A stretch of 64,000 bases of DNA from Mesostigma viride (taxonomy: Eukaryota; Streptophyta; Mesostigmatophyceae; Mesostigmatales; Mesostigmataceae): NCBI GenBank assembly GCA_009746045.1, contig RPFO01000348.1:2501-66500 (forward strand), read 5' to 3'. Below are positions 1 to 8,814 of this stretch, one piece after another. A program made the translations under genes and the position numbers. Position 1 is the stretch's first letter. Each line of letters begins with the position of its first letter. The notes under the pieces were generated by a model. The model did not search any database, had not been told where the DNA came from, and worked only from the letters and a program-made list of their open reading frames with translations.

Positions 1-343
1 ACCCTAAACCCTAAACCCTAAACCCTAAACCCTAAACCCTAAACCCTAAACCCTAAACCCTAAACCCTAAACCCTAAACCCTAAACCCTAAACCCTAAAC
101 CCTAAACCCTAAACCCTAAACCCTAAACCCTAAACCCTAAACCCTAAACCCTAAACCCTAAACCCTAAACCCTAAACCCTAAACCCTAAACCCTAAACCC
201 TAAACCCTAAACCCTAAACCCTAAACCCTAAACCCTAAACCCTAAACAGTAAACCCTAAACCCTAAACCCTAAACCCTAAACCCTAAACCCTAAACCCTA
301 AACCTAAACCCTAAACCCTAAACCCTAAACCCTAAACCCTAAA
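1..343. repeat. Telomeric repeat array (CCCTAAA)n
   Basis: Tandem CCCTAAA, the complement of the plant/green-algal telomere repeat TTTAGGG, read 5'->3' from the first base. This orientation is what a left chromosome end shows. The array is nearly perfect; the visible irregularities are a CCTAAACAGTAAACC variant near 241-254 and a unit missing one C near 300. It stops sharply at 343 and non-repetitive sequence follows at once, with the first gene stop codon only 30 bases inward. Confidence 0.98.
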
Positions 344-372
344 GCTATATCAGTTGATCCCTATTTGCCTGT

Positions 373-1044
373 TTAAGGCATCACCCGGTTATACGATGGA
401 TGGGTGAAGATACGACCGATCATCCGGTGCTTGTACTCATCGAAAATGTCGCTGAGAAGGTCGGCCAAACCCGTTGGCACGCCCCCGTTGGCCTCCGTGT
501 CGTCAGCCACCAATCCCGCGCACAGAACAGTGACCAACTCATCAACGCGACGCTCCATCACATTCTCGCGATCCACATCAGGAATGGACGCAAAATAGGC
601 GTCCCTCGCCGCCTTAGTGTGGGGGCCAACGGGGACCTTGACAGTTCGGTTGAGCACCTCCACAAAATCAGTGTACGCGTGATCCATCTGCTCCAAACGA
701 TCAGCGCGGGTAGTGTACAAGTACCCCTCCGCCTCACGCAAGCGGGGCACAGACACCTTGTCATAAATGGCCCTCAGCTGATCAGGCGTCATCTCATACA
801 GGCGGCGGGGTGTCACCTTCTTTATATCGACGAACCACCAATAGGGGTTGGCATCGCGGAACTCCAGTTCCTCGTCAATCAAATTGCGCACAGCGCGAAC
901 CTTTGCCTCCATTATCGCCAGCACGGCCTCCCATTCCTTGTGAGAGGCCTTGTTCACACCACGCAAGTAGGGCCAGCTGAGCTCTGCCAAAACAAACAAA
1001 ATTTCGCTTGGCAGATCCTCGAAAGTAGCACCAGCATGGGCCAT
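373..1044 (-). CDS. Subtelomeric protein A, F-box-like N-terminus
   Basis: An intact single-exon frame. The ATG at 1044 gives 223 aa; an in-frame ATG at 1128 would add 28 residues, but the paralogue at 3700 starts at the point matching 1044. After the start both read A-T-F-x-x-L-P-x-E-I-x5-E-L-x-W-P, which resembles the first part of an F-box (LPxE(I/L)), followed by G-V-x-K, W-x-A-V and I-x-x-E-L-E. The C-terminal halves share S-I-P-x-V-D and D-x-x-Y/F-D-E/K-Y/F-type spacing. No enzyme motif, signal peptide or membrane segment is visible. I do not recognise the family; an F-box-like adaptor is only a suggestion. The stop codon lies 30 bp from the telomere repeat. Confidence 0.7.
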   Translation of the reverse strand: MAHAGATFEDLPSEILFVLAELSWPYLRGVNKASHKEWEAVLAIMEAKVRAVRNLIDEELEFRDANPYWWFVDIKKVTPRRLYEMTPDQLRAIYDKVSVPRLREAEGYLYTTRADRLEQMDHAYTDFVEVLNRTVKVPVGPHTKAARDAYFASIPDVDRENVMERRVDELVTVLCAGLVADDTEANGGVPTGLADLLSDIFDEYKHRMIGRIFTHPSYNRVMP

Positions 1045-1294
1045 TGTGTATTTTACAGCTGTAAGGATGGCTGTCTGCGTGTGGATGACTGTGTGCCTGG
1101 CAGTGTCGGAGGCGAGACCTACCCCCAAACGCCCGTGACTCCGCTTTTATACCCTCTCGGCCACGGCGTCCCACGATAGTGCCGTGCAAGCGTCGCGCCG
1201 GCGCGGCGTCCCACGATAATACCGTTGGAGCGTCGCGCCGGCGCGGCGCCGGCATGGGATACCATGCCACGTGGCGCCAGTCCATAGGCTCCCA
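1045..1294 (-). promoter_or_regulatory. Putative upstream region of protein A gene
   Basis: GC-rich interval upstream of the minus-strand gene. It holds two near copies of a GCGTCGCGCCGGCGCGGCG block preceded by TCCCACGATA (about 1188-1250) and a GCCACGTGGC palindrome (G-box core CACGTG) at 1266-1275. The same 10-mer occurs upstream of the genes at 3700 and 5042. A regulatory role is inferred only from recurrence and position. Confidence 0.4.
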
Positions 1295-1898
1295 CGAAAA
1301 GTTCGTGCTATGTGGATAGCCCGAACTTTTGGGGATAGCCCGAACTTTTGAAACCTTGCTAGGGAAAAGTAAAAGTTTCCAGTGGGGATCCCAGCCATTT
1401 TGAAAAGTTCGGGCTATGGTTCGGGCTATCGATTTATAGCCCGAACCGCCCCTTTTTCCCTCTGGGCGGTGTGTTGCTATGGGTGGATGCTACTCTTTCT
1501 TTTACTCTGTTTCCCAACACATAAAATTTTATGTGTTAGCAATTGTCATCTATAAATAATCATAGCTAATACCCCTATATTTTATGTGTTAGCAATCCTA
1601 TCTGTATATACAGGAAATACCCCTATATTTTATGTGTTAGCAATCTAAGGAAGAAACACACACACATACACTGCACACTGTCCAAATAACCAAGTCCCTA
1701 CCCATGTACAATGCATGACACCACCGTCCAAGGGGCAAAAGGGTCCGGTTCGGGCTATAAACTGATAGCCCGAACCATAGCCCGAACTTTTCAAATGGCT
1801 GGGATCCCACTGGAAACTTTTACTTTTCCCTAGCAAGGTTTCCAAAAGTTCGGGCTATCCCCAAAAGTTCGGGCTATCCGCATAGCCCGAACTTTTCG
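1295..1898. mobile_element. 604-bp TIR element (non-autonomous)
   Basis: Long imperfect terminal inverted repeats of roughly 185-200 bp (about 1295-1480 and 1700-1898) face each other across a short AT-rich centre. Each arm contains several copies of ATAGCCCGAACTTTT in both orientations, so the arms themselves fold. The outermost bases are CGAAAAGTTCG and its complement. The centre (1500-1660) has three copies of TATTTTATGTGTTAGCAAT. There is no credible coding frame, so this looks like a MITE or foldback element. I could not find a convincing target-site duplication. Confidence 0.75.
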
Positions 1899-1927
1899 CA
1901 AACAAGTCAAGTCCTACGCCTAGTGCA

Positions 1928-1961
1928 TGAGTGTTGGATTTGCATGCAAAGAGTCTTATTC
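1928..1961 (-). terminator. Shared 3'-end / polyadenylation-type sequence
   Basis: The minus strand reads TTGTAATGAATAAGACTC followed by TTTGCATGCAAATCCAACAC. A near-identical block follows the plus-strand gene at 5042 (6693-6732). It holds TGTAA, the polyadenylation signal favoured in chlorophycean algae, and an AATAA-like stretch. Similar 3' ends suggest the two zinc-type genes descend from one ancestor. Confidence 0.45.
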
Positions 1962-1962
1962 A

Positions 1963-3230
1963 TTACAAAATAGAATACCACAAGTCCCTATCAACAGTAG
2001 CCTCCATAGGCTTGCATGGGCCAATGAAGTGCCCAGATGACACCCTACGCGAAGAAATAGGGCTTGTTGGACCCCACAACATCGTACAGAAGGAAGCCCC
2101 GGCCTCTGCATTACGCTTGAGACGGTTGTTGGGGCGGCTAAAGCCCGGGAAAGCGACAGCCTCAGAAACGAGGCTGCAGAACTTGGCGCACTCGTAGCAG
2201 ACCAAGTCAACGTCAAAGAACGAGGCCTTGGAGCCACATACAGGTTCTGCACGTTGATGTCGATGCGCTTCATGCACTTCTGGCACTGCCTGCGAGGCCA
2301 GTAAAACTTGTCACTGGAGGGGCCGTTGTGCGTGTTGTCATGGGCGCGCTCTGCCATCTTGTGGAGTTCCTCGTTGTACTGGAACACCTCATCGATGTGG
2401 CCCTTGTACTCCCAATACTGCATGCCGCGAGACATGGCCTTGCTGATGACCACGTTGTTGTCGACATACTGGGCCAGGAACTCGTTGCGGCAGATCCCAC
2501 AAACGACGTCGCCAACCACGAGCTTGGCAACACGGAAATGGGAAGTAGTCTCCAGCATCTGAGGGGTGACCTCCTTCACCACTTCGTGCGCGTGGAGAGC
2601 AGGCTTCTTGCACACAGCGCACATGCACTTGGACAGAGGGTAGCCGGTGGGAGGAGGCGGGAGACGCTTGGGCTCATATTCGTACTTGTAAATCTGCAAG
2701 CCCGTGTCAAAATTCTTGACAGTCTCCTGCACCTGCTCCGTGGGAGGAGAGGGACCTAGTGCATCCACCTTGTCGCTCAGTTCATCCAGAGCGCACCCCC
2801 GGCACTGCATCTCCCCGTTCTCCTTCTTGCACACTGCCCTCTCCGGCACCTTTTTGCAGGTGACGCAATGCACCAGAGGAAACTTGGAATCGCCACTACC
2901 ATTTGGCCACACATGGCCTGTTTGAGGCCAAATGTCAGAGTCCTTAAACCGAGGGGCGAATAGCCCAGGGAGAGGAGCAGGCACGTACACAGGCTCAGGC
3001 ACTGGCGCAGCAGGCACTGGCACTGGCACAATCACAGGCACTGGCGCTGGCACAGGCGCAGGCACTGGCACAAGCGCAGGAGCTATGGCGGAACAACCAG
3101 TCCTAGTTCTTGTGCAGCGAGGATATGGCAATCCATAGCATCTGGGAGAACCAAGCCCATGCAAGGCCCTAGTTCGTGCCCTAGTCTGAGGCCCGAACAA
3201 TGGCCCAGCTGCTGCATCAACGGGAAACAT
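1963..3230 (-). CDS. Cys-cluster (zinc-binding) protein, frameshifted
   Basis: The long minus-strand frame opens upstream at 3347; the ATG at 3230 (M-F-P-V-D) is the more natural start. After a low-complexity Pro/Val segment (P-V-P-A-P-V-type repeats, about 3000-3090) come several cysteine pairs: H-C-V-T-C, C-R-G-C, C-M-C-A-V-C, C-G-I-C and C-Q-K-C, spaced as zinc ligands. Just past N-V-Q-N-L-Y-V-A-P (near 2235) the frame shifts by one base; the other frame continues sensibly with D-L-V-C-Y-E-C-A-K-F-C and stops at 1963. The break is therefore a recent indel or a sequence error. The tail past 2235 resembles the second cysteine half of the protein at 5042, and the two genes share a 3'-end sequence (1928-1961 against 6693-6732). 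Function unknown; a RING-like ligase is possible but not shown. Confidence 0.6.
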
Positions 3231-3699
3231 GGCGGTCTGCTGTTGTTTTCTGCGCTGGCTATGGCTGTTCTGTGGTGTGATGGTGCATTTGGTAGGCCTG
3301 CACGACCTTTGTACCTGTGGAAACTGGCCCTCCCACGAGATCTTCATCGGACGGCTGGGATCGATCCTCTAGAAGGTTCCATGGCGCGGCGCGGCGCGGC
3401 GCGGTAGTGACGTGGCGGAATGCCGTGCCACGGTACTCGGACCAGTATCCATGATACTGGTCCGGCCGTACCGGCGCCGCGCCGTATCCGGATACGCCGT
3501 ACTATCATGGGAGATCTGAATTGCCGTGGACCGTCCGATCTCCGCCACGTGGCAGCGTCCCGTGGGAGATCGTCGGTCCACGGAATATTCCGCGAAGATG
3601 CCGTGGGGCGGGTACAAAGGTCCGACACCACGTCAAAGTGGGCACTTCTCGCCTGCTCCAGCATCCCAACAGCACTAGCACCACTACCACAAAGAAGAC
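3231..3699. promoter_or_regulatory. Divergent promoter between zinc and protein B genes
   Basis: The genes at 3230 (minus) and 3700 (plus) point away from each other across this 469-bp interval. It is crowded with short palindromes: GCGCGGCGCGGC runs near 3383-3405, CCAGTATC..GATACTGG near 3451-3467, GCCGCGCCG and TATCCGGATA near 3476-3495, GCCACGTGGC at 3544-3553 and GGAATATTCC at 3582-3591. The last two recur in the upstream region of the gene at 5042. GAATATTC fits inverted heat-shock-element units (nGAAn/nTTCn), but this is inference. Confidence 0.5.
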
Positions 3700-4334
3700 A
3701 TGGCCGCTGCCACTTTTAACAGCCTGCCAGCTGAGATTGTGCACGAAATCGTGGAGTTGGCATGGCCCCACGGGTGTGGTGTCAGCAAGCAGCTGCAAGT
3801 GCCGTGGGACGCTGTCAAAGCTAAGACAGAGCAGCGAAGGAAGCAGCTGCTGGATGCTATTGCCAATGAGCTTGAGGGGCGCTTCCTCTCTAAGCGCAGG
3901 CAGCCAGGGCCGTTTTGCCACTATACAGGATGGGCCCTGCGCAACTTTGCCATCGCCATCGCCAAGGCGGTGTGCAGTCCCTTTCCACTTTTGAGAAGAG
4001 GATGGACGCCTGCAAGTATGGCGATAGGCGTATGGAGGTGGCAACTCTGGCCATCGACCTAGAGGTTAAGCTGTCTGACCGCGTTTGCGCGATTCCCCGC
4101 CTGTGGGATGTGATGAAGGAGTATGTTGAATCCATTCCTCAGGTGGATAAGGATAAGACCGCAGAGGAGCATTGCCGTGTGCTCGTGGACCTCGTGAAGG
4201 CCGAGTACGACGCCTATCTGCCTGTCAACTTTTCCCCCGCTGTCTGCGAGAGGGAACTGAGGGTCATGAATGCCACCTGCGACAAGATGTACGACAAGTT
4301 CTGTCGCCGCCTGGCCCTGGAGGGGGTTCACTAA
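3700..4334 (+). pseudogene. Subtelomeric protein B, paralogue of A, frameshifted
   Basis: The start M-A-A-A-T-F-N-S-L-P-A-E-I matches protein A and is followed by E-L-A-W-P, G-V-S-K, W-D-A-V and I-A-N-E-L-E. The initial frame runs past 3960 but loses its family character there; the similarity resumes in another frame (F-E-K-R-M-D through S-I-P-Q-V-D to the TAA at 4334). A single indel near 3965-3995 explains this. Without it the product would be about 210 aa, close to protein A (223 aa). No splice signals flank the shift, so an intron is unlikely. It is either a young pseudogene or a sequence error; similar one-base breaks occur in the neighbouring genes. Confidence 0.65.
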
Positions 4335-4560
4335 CTAAGTGCCCCTTTGGAATAGACAAAGTCCCCTATGGGCATTAAGCCTTATTATGATTCTAATGGA
4401 AATCCATGACTTTGTCTCTATCTCATGGCGTCTCATAGTACAATTGCACTAGGATTCGTAGTACAGTTAGTACAACAGAAGTAGAAATGCATCAGGTGAT
4501 ACTACAAGTAGTACAGATTACTACAAATACGCAATTGCTTGTATATTGTAGAATTTCCCA
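4335..4560. other. Intergenic, no feature seen
   Basis: AT-rich spacer with short repeats of GTAGTACA and TACTACAA type near 4437-4525. Nothing gene-like on either strand. Confidence 0.5.
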
Positions 4561-5041
4561 CTAGAATCCGTCCAAGTTTCATGCAACACTGCCACGTGGC
4601 AGCCGGGAGGGTCTGGCATGACAGTCCGTACAACGCCGTATCCGTCAGCTGCCGGTTCGGACGGTCTGCCACGTCAATACCGTGCCATGTCAGATCCGAC
4701 AGCGTGCCACGTCAGTCCGCGCCGCGCCGGTTCCGCCGCGTGTCGGTTATGAAGATCTGCCACGACATTCGGTACACTGTCACGTCTGACACCTGTCAGA
4801 TCTGTCAGTCTGCCATGACGGTCTGTATCCCTGTCACGTAACTGCCGACGCGGCGCGGCCGTTTCCTTCTAGCGACCGTCCCACGGCATATTCGTGGGAA
4901 TATTCCCGGAATATGCCGGGAATATGCCGTTCGTCCTCCTCCCCACGAGGCCAAAAGCCCAAACACGACCAAAAATGCAGCCAAACCCTCACGAACCACT
5001 CAGAACAGCAGCAGGATACCACTATCAGCAGCTAGCCAGCT
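4561..5041 (+). promoter_or_regulatory. Putative promoter of RING-like gene
   Basis: Upstream interval rich in dyads: GCCACGTGGC at 4591-4600, many TGCCACGTCA / CTGTCACGT-type words to about 4850, and a tight array at 4884-4928 holding GGGAATATTCCC (4896-4907) and two GGAATATGCC units (4908-4917, 4919-4928). GAATATTC-type arrays about 110-160 bp before the ATG resemble heat-shock elements, and one GGAATATTCC lies at the same distance before the gene at 3700. No TATA box stands out. Confidence 0.45.
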
Positions 5042-6594
5042 ATGGCGACGACCCAAGAACATGAGGCCCAGGAACCTGAGCGTACGTATTTTCCCATGCA
5101 TGTCTGTTTTTGTGTTTCCTTGGTTTGTTTTTTGGGCATTTTCAGCAGCTGACAGGAACGCCATTGGTCATTTTCTATTCATTCTTTGCAGGCTGGAACC
5201 CCTCTGACGACCTTTTTGACCACAACGACTACGACCACCTGGACGACGCAGGCACGGAAGTCAATTCGCACGCTGCGATCGACGACCTGGTGGCTCAGTC
5301 TCGCCCTGCGGCTGCTCCCAGTACGTGGTCTGCTGTTTTATGCATCCCTTTTCGATTGCCTGCTGGATTTTGCAGGTGATGGCCACTATCTGTTGGATGT
5401 TGCAGGTGATGGCCACTATCTGATACATTTTGCAGTTGTCTGTGTGTTTTCCTTTGCATGCAGGCCTGCTGCGTGGTGGCCCAGCTCCCGTTCTCGTTCT
5501 GGAGGCGCTGGGCCCAGCGGTGGGGACTTAGCCGCATTGCAGCGCCAGCTGAGGGAGACGCAGGAGGAGTTGGAGCGCGAGAGGAACCGCAGCAGGCGTC
5601 GTTCTTTCTCCCCTGATCCCACTCGCGAAGAGCTCAAGAAGATGCGCTTGGCTCTCGAGGAGGCGAACCACAAGATCACGTGGTTCGAGAAGAGGCTGGC
5701 GTGCTGCGACATCTGCACCGAGCCCTTCGGCACGGAGGGGAAGTACCCCATCATCTACCTCGTGGAGGGCGTCCACACCTGCGTCCCTCAGCACTGCAAC
5801 AGTGCGCTGATATGCTCGAGGCCCACGCTCTGGAGTATAATTCTACCAGGCCCAACGCCCGTGTGATTGGCAAGCGCTGCCCAGAATGCAAGGAGCTCCT
5901 GATGCGCACTGGCAGCCAGTACAAGCGCAATGTGGGTGTCGACAGACTCACATTCACCCTTGTGAATGTGCGTCTGTGCGCTCGCGGGTGCGGCGGCGAG
6001 GTCGTGCTCGGCGAGGAGGCGATTCACGACAACACCTGCGCCAAGCTTGTCAGGCCCTGCCCCAACAAGCTTTCTCTCCCTGGTGATAACGGCACCGTGA
6101 CCATCCTGGGCTGCACCTACCAGGCCACCAGCCGCGAGGACTTGGATCGCCACCTGCGCGTGGTGGACAACGTGTCAGAGTGTGGTTTCCGTGGTCTGCC
6201 GGCCGCCATCGCCGCCGCCGCCGCCGCTGCTGCTCCTCCTGCTGCTCCTGCTGCTGCTCCTGCTGCTGCTCCTGCTGCTGCTCCTGCTGCTCGCGCTTCT
6301 TTCGCTGTTCGCGCTGTGGGGGGGAATGCGGATTACCCCGCGGGAGTCAACGGTTTCCTGTCCGCCCTGCAGTACATCAGGGATCACCCCCAACTGCAGT
6401 GCTCCGGGTCTGCGGGCAATGCACTGGCTGTGGCCTTCTTTGAGGCACTCGGCGGTGGCGTTGGGTGGGACGCGCTGGCCGTGAGGCGGTTGGTGGAACG
6501 CTTCCGCGATGCGACGAGGCGCATTGTTGAGAGGGACGCACAGTTGGTTGCTAATGTTCAGCCCCAAGAGGTGATTGTGGTTGAGGATGAGTAG
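5042..6594 (+). CDS. RING / TRAF-type zinc-finger protein, 3 exons, one frameshift
   Basis: Exon 1 is 5042-5081 (M-A-T-T-Q-E-H), donor GTACGT at 5082, acceptor TTTGCAG ending 5191. Exon 2 is acidic (5192-5324), with donor GTGGTC at 5325 keeping the frame (GTACGT at 5321 would break it). Exon 3 runs from 5464 to the TAG at 6592-6594. Exon 3 encodes a charged coiled coil (L-Q-R-Q-L-R-E-T-Q-E-E-L-E, about 5540-5690), then C-C-D-I-C, H-T-C-V-P-Q-H-C and K-R-C-P-E-C as a RING-like set, then C-A-R-G-C / H-D-N-T-C / C-P-N-K resembling a TRAF-type zinc finger, an Ala/Pro tract from GCTGCTCCT repeats (6206-6296) and a helical C-terminus. One base is missing near 5809 (frame change inside N-S-A-L/D-M-L-E). 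A ubiquitin-ligase role is inferred from architecture only. Corrected length is about 434 aa. Confidence 0.6.
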
Positions 6595-6840
6595 GGGGTC
6601 TAGAAAGGGGAAGGGGGCTATTCCTCCCTGTAGTGAGTGTGCCCTTGGATGCACCTCGTTGAGGACATTGTTGATTAGGGCTTTGCCTATTGTACATTGT
6701 AATAAATAAGACTCATTGCATGCAAATCCAACACCAATGCATCATTAGATAGGAACCCGCGGCCCGCGAATAGGACTTGAACGGATATCCCATGATACTA
6801 GAGGCTCCCATGATACTGGCGCCCGTCACAGTACGGCCAG

Positions 6841-7836
6841 GTGGACGGCCGGGTGAACGGTGGGGTCGCCCTAGGGTTTAGTAGCGGCGCTGGCATGGGT
6901 GGCGCTGGCATGGGTGGCGCTGGCATGGGCGGCGCTGCCATGGGTGGCGCTGGCATGGGTGGCGCTGGCATGGGCGGCGGTGCCATGGGTGGCGCTGGCA
7001 TGGGTGGCGCTGGCATGGGCGGCGGTGCCATGGGTGGCGCGGGCACGGGCGGCGTTGGCATGGGCATGGACGGTGGTATGGGCGGCGCTTCCATGGGCGG
7101 CACTTGCATGGGCATGGGCGGTGGCATGGGCATGGGCATGGGCGGTGGCATGGGCATGGGCGGTGGCATGGGCATGGGCATGGGCGGTGCCATGGGCGGT
7201 GCCATGGGCATGGGCGGTGCCATGGGCATGGGTGGTGGCATGGGCATGGGCGGTGCCATGGGCATGGGCATGGGCATGGGTGGTGGCATGGGCATGGGTG
7301 GTGCCATGGGCATGGGCATGGGCGGTGGCATGGGCATGGGCATGGGCGGTGCCATGGGCATGGGTGGTGGCATGGGCATGGCTGCATGGCATGGGTGGCG
7401 CTGGCATGGGTGGCGCTGGCATGGGCATGGCTGGCATGGGCGGCGGTGGGATGGGCATGGGCATGGCTGGCATGGGTGGTGGCATGGGCATGGGCGGTGG
7501 TGGCATGGGCATGGGCGGTGGTGGCATGGGCATGGGCGGTGGTGGCATGGGCATGGGCGGTGGTGGCATGGGCATGGGCGGTGGTGGCATGGGCATGGGC
7601 GGTGGTGGCATGGGCATGGGCGGTGGTGGCATGGGCATGGGCGGTGGTGGCATGGGCATGGGCGGTGGTGGCATGGGCATGGGCGGTGGTGGCATGGGCA
7701 TGGGCGGTGGTGGCATGGGCATGGGCGGTGGTGGCATGGGCATGGGCGGCGGCATGGGCATGGCTGGCATGGGTGGTGGCATGGGCATGGGCATGGGCAT
7801 GGGCATAGGCGGAATGGGAGGCACAGCCGAGCCTAG
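6841..7836. repeat. ATGGGC-rich minisatellite (Gly/Met in one frame)
   Basis: About 950 bp built from GGCATGGGC-type units: first 15-bp units (GGCGCTGGCATGGGT), then mixed 12- and 18-bp units, then about twelve nearly perfect 21-bp units of GGTGGTGGCATGGGCATGGGC between 7490 and 7750. Because the units lack stop codons, several frames on both strands are open for more than 200 codons. The plus-strand Gly/Met frame would need a one-base shift near 7385 to continue to the unique C-terminus E-P-S-L-N-L-N at 7830-7888. A Met/Gly-rich protein is possible, but a minisatellite explains everything seen. Confidence 0.8.
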
Positions 7837-8093
7837 CTTGAACCTTAATCGCCTTGTTGGGCTTCATCTCATGGGCGTTCTTCGTTAGATTGTGACATTG
7901 GTATTGTAACGACAAAAAAGTAACGTGGTGGAGCTGCCGTCTTATTGAACTTTCATGATTTTTAGTGGAACTGCCGTCTTAACGATTTATAATTATTATG
8001 GTGCATGTCATGACTACAATTTGCATCGTTTTTTTGTGGATACTAAACATGTCAAAGCTTCGTGCACAAGTGGCTAGAAACCATACCTGGCTA

Positions 8094-8099
8094 GGGGGG

Positions 8100-8139
<40 letters not shown>

Positions 8140-8164
8140 GGGGGGGGGGGGGGGGGGGGGGGGG
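8094..8164 (+). repeat. 71-nt guanine tract
   Basis: Poly-G broken only by A at 8102 and 8139. Such a tract can form stacked G-quadruplexes on the plus strand and is hard to sequence, so its length is uncertain. It ends 134 bp before the truncated start of the retroelement copy at 8298. Confidence 0.9.
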
Positions 8165-8297
8165 CGACACTTAACTTTGGGGAACACTTGAGGGGAGGTA
8201 GGTGGTATTATTCTATTGATTTCACACAAAGTTGGAATACTGGCCGTCAAGTGAGCAAACTCTTGGCCAACTGAGCAAACTCCTGGCCATCAACTCG

Positions 8298-8814
8298 TGG
8301 CAAAACTGCTGGCCGTGGCAGATCTTGCGGCGGACGAGGAGGAGGATCAGGCGCTGCCACCAACAACACCTGCGCAACGAAAAATGGCCAGGCCGAAAGG
8401 CGCGGCCAAGGTTTCGGCAGGTGGGGGGGCTGTCGGAAAGGAAATGAGGGCGAGGTTGGCGACATTCGTTGGGGCACCTCCGCCGGAAACCGAAAATCAG
8501 GACGACGAGGAGGACGAGGAGGGGGAGGTCGCAGCCGAGAAATTCATGCAAGGTTTGAACTAGGCAGCGCTGGGAGGAATGGAGGGGGCGGGGAGCCACT
8601 TCAAGGCCTCGAAAGGGGTGGCGCTGCCAAGCCGAGCCAAGAGCGTGAAATATCGGATTTCGGAGCGGGTGCTGCTCCGGAGCGGGTGTTGGAGGACGCC
8701 AGCGACAATGGGATGGGAATCCGGTCGTGGGTCATGACGGTCAAGCCTGGAAATTGGCGGAACATGGAGAACAGGAAAATTGTCATGAACATTGCATTGG
8801 CCATGGACACCCTT
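8298..8814 (+). pseudogene. gag fragment of YR retroelement copy 1
   Basis: Encodes K-L-L-A-V-A-D-L-A-A-D-E-E-E-D through E-K-F-M-Q-G-L and on toward the M-D-T-L junction, nearly identical to the gag ORF at 44230. A TAG after Q-G-L-N (8561-8563) and a small insertion near 8665 break it. The rest of this gag follows after the LINE insert at 10727-10970. Confidence 0.85.

Noticed and set aside
3700-4334. Intron in protein B to explain the frame change
   Set aside because: No GT-AG pair joins the two frames while keeping the paralogue alignment; a one-base indel is simpler.
6841-7915. Five or six overlapping long ORFs on both strands
   Set aside because: All arise from stop-free ATGGGC-type tandem units; composition is the repeat read in different frames (Gly/Met, Ala/Trp, His/Gly, Pro/Met). 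Treated as a minisatellite.
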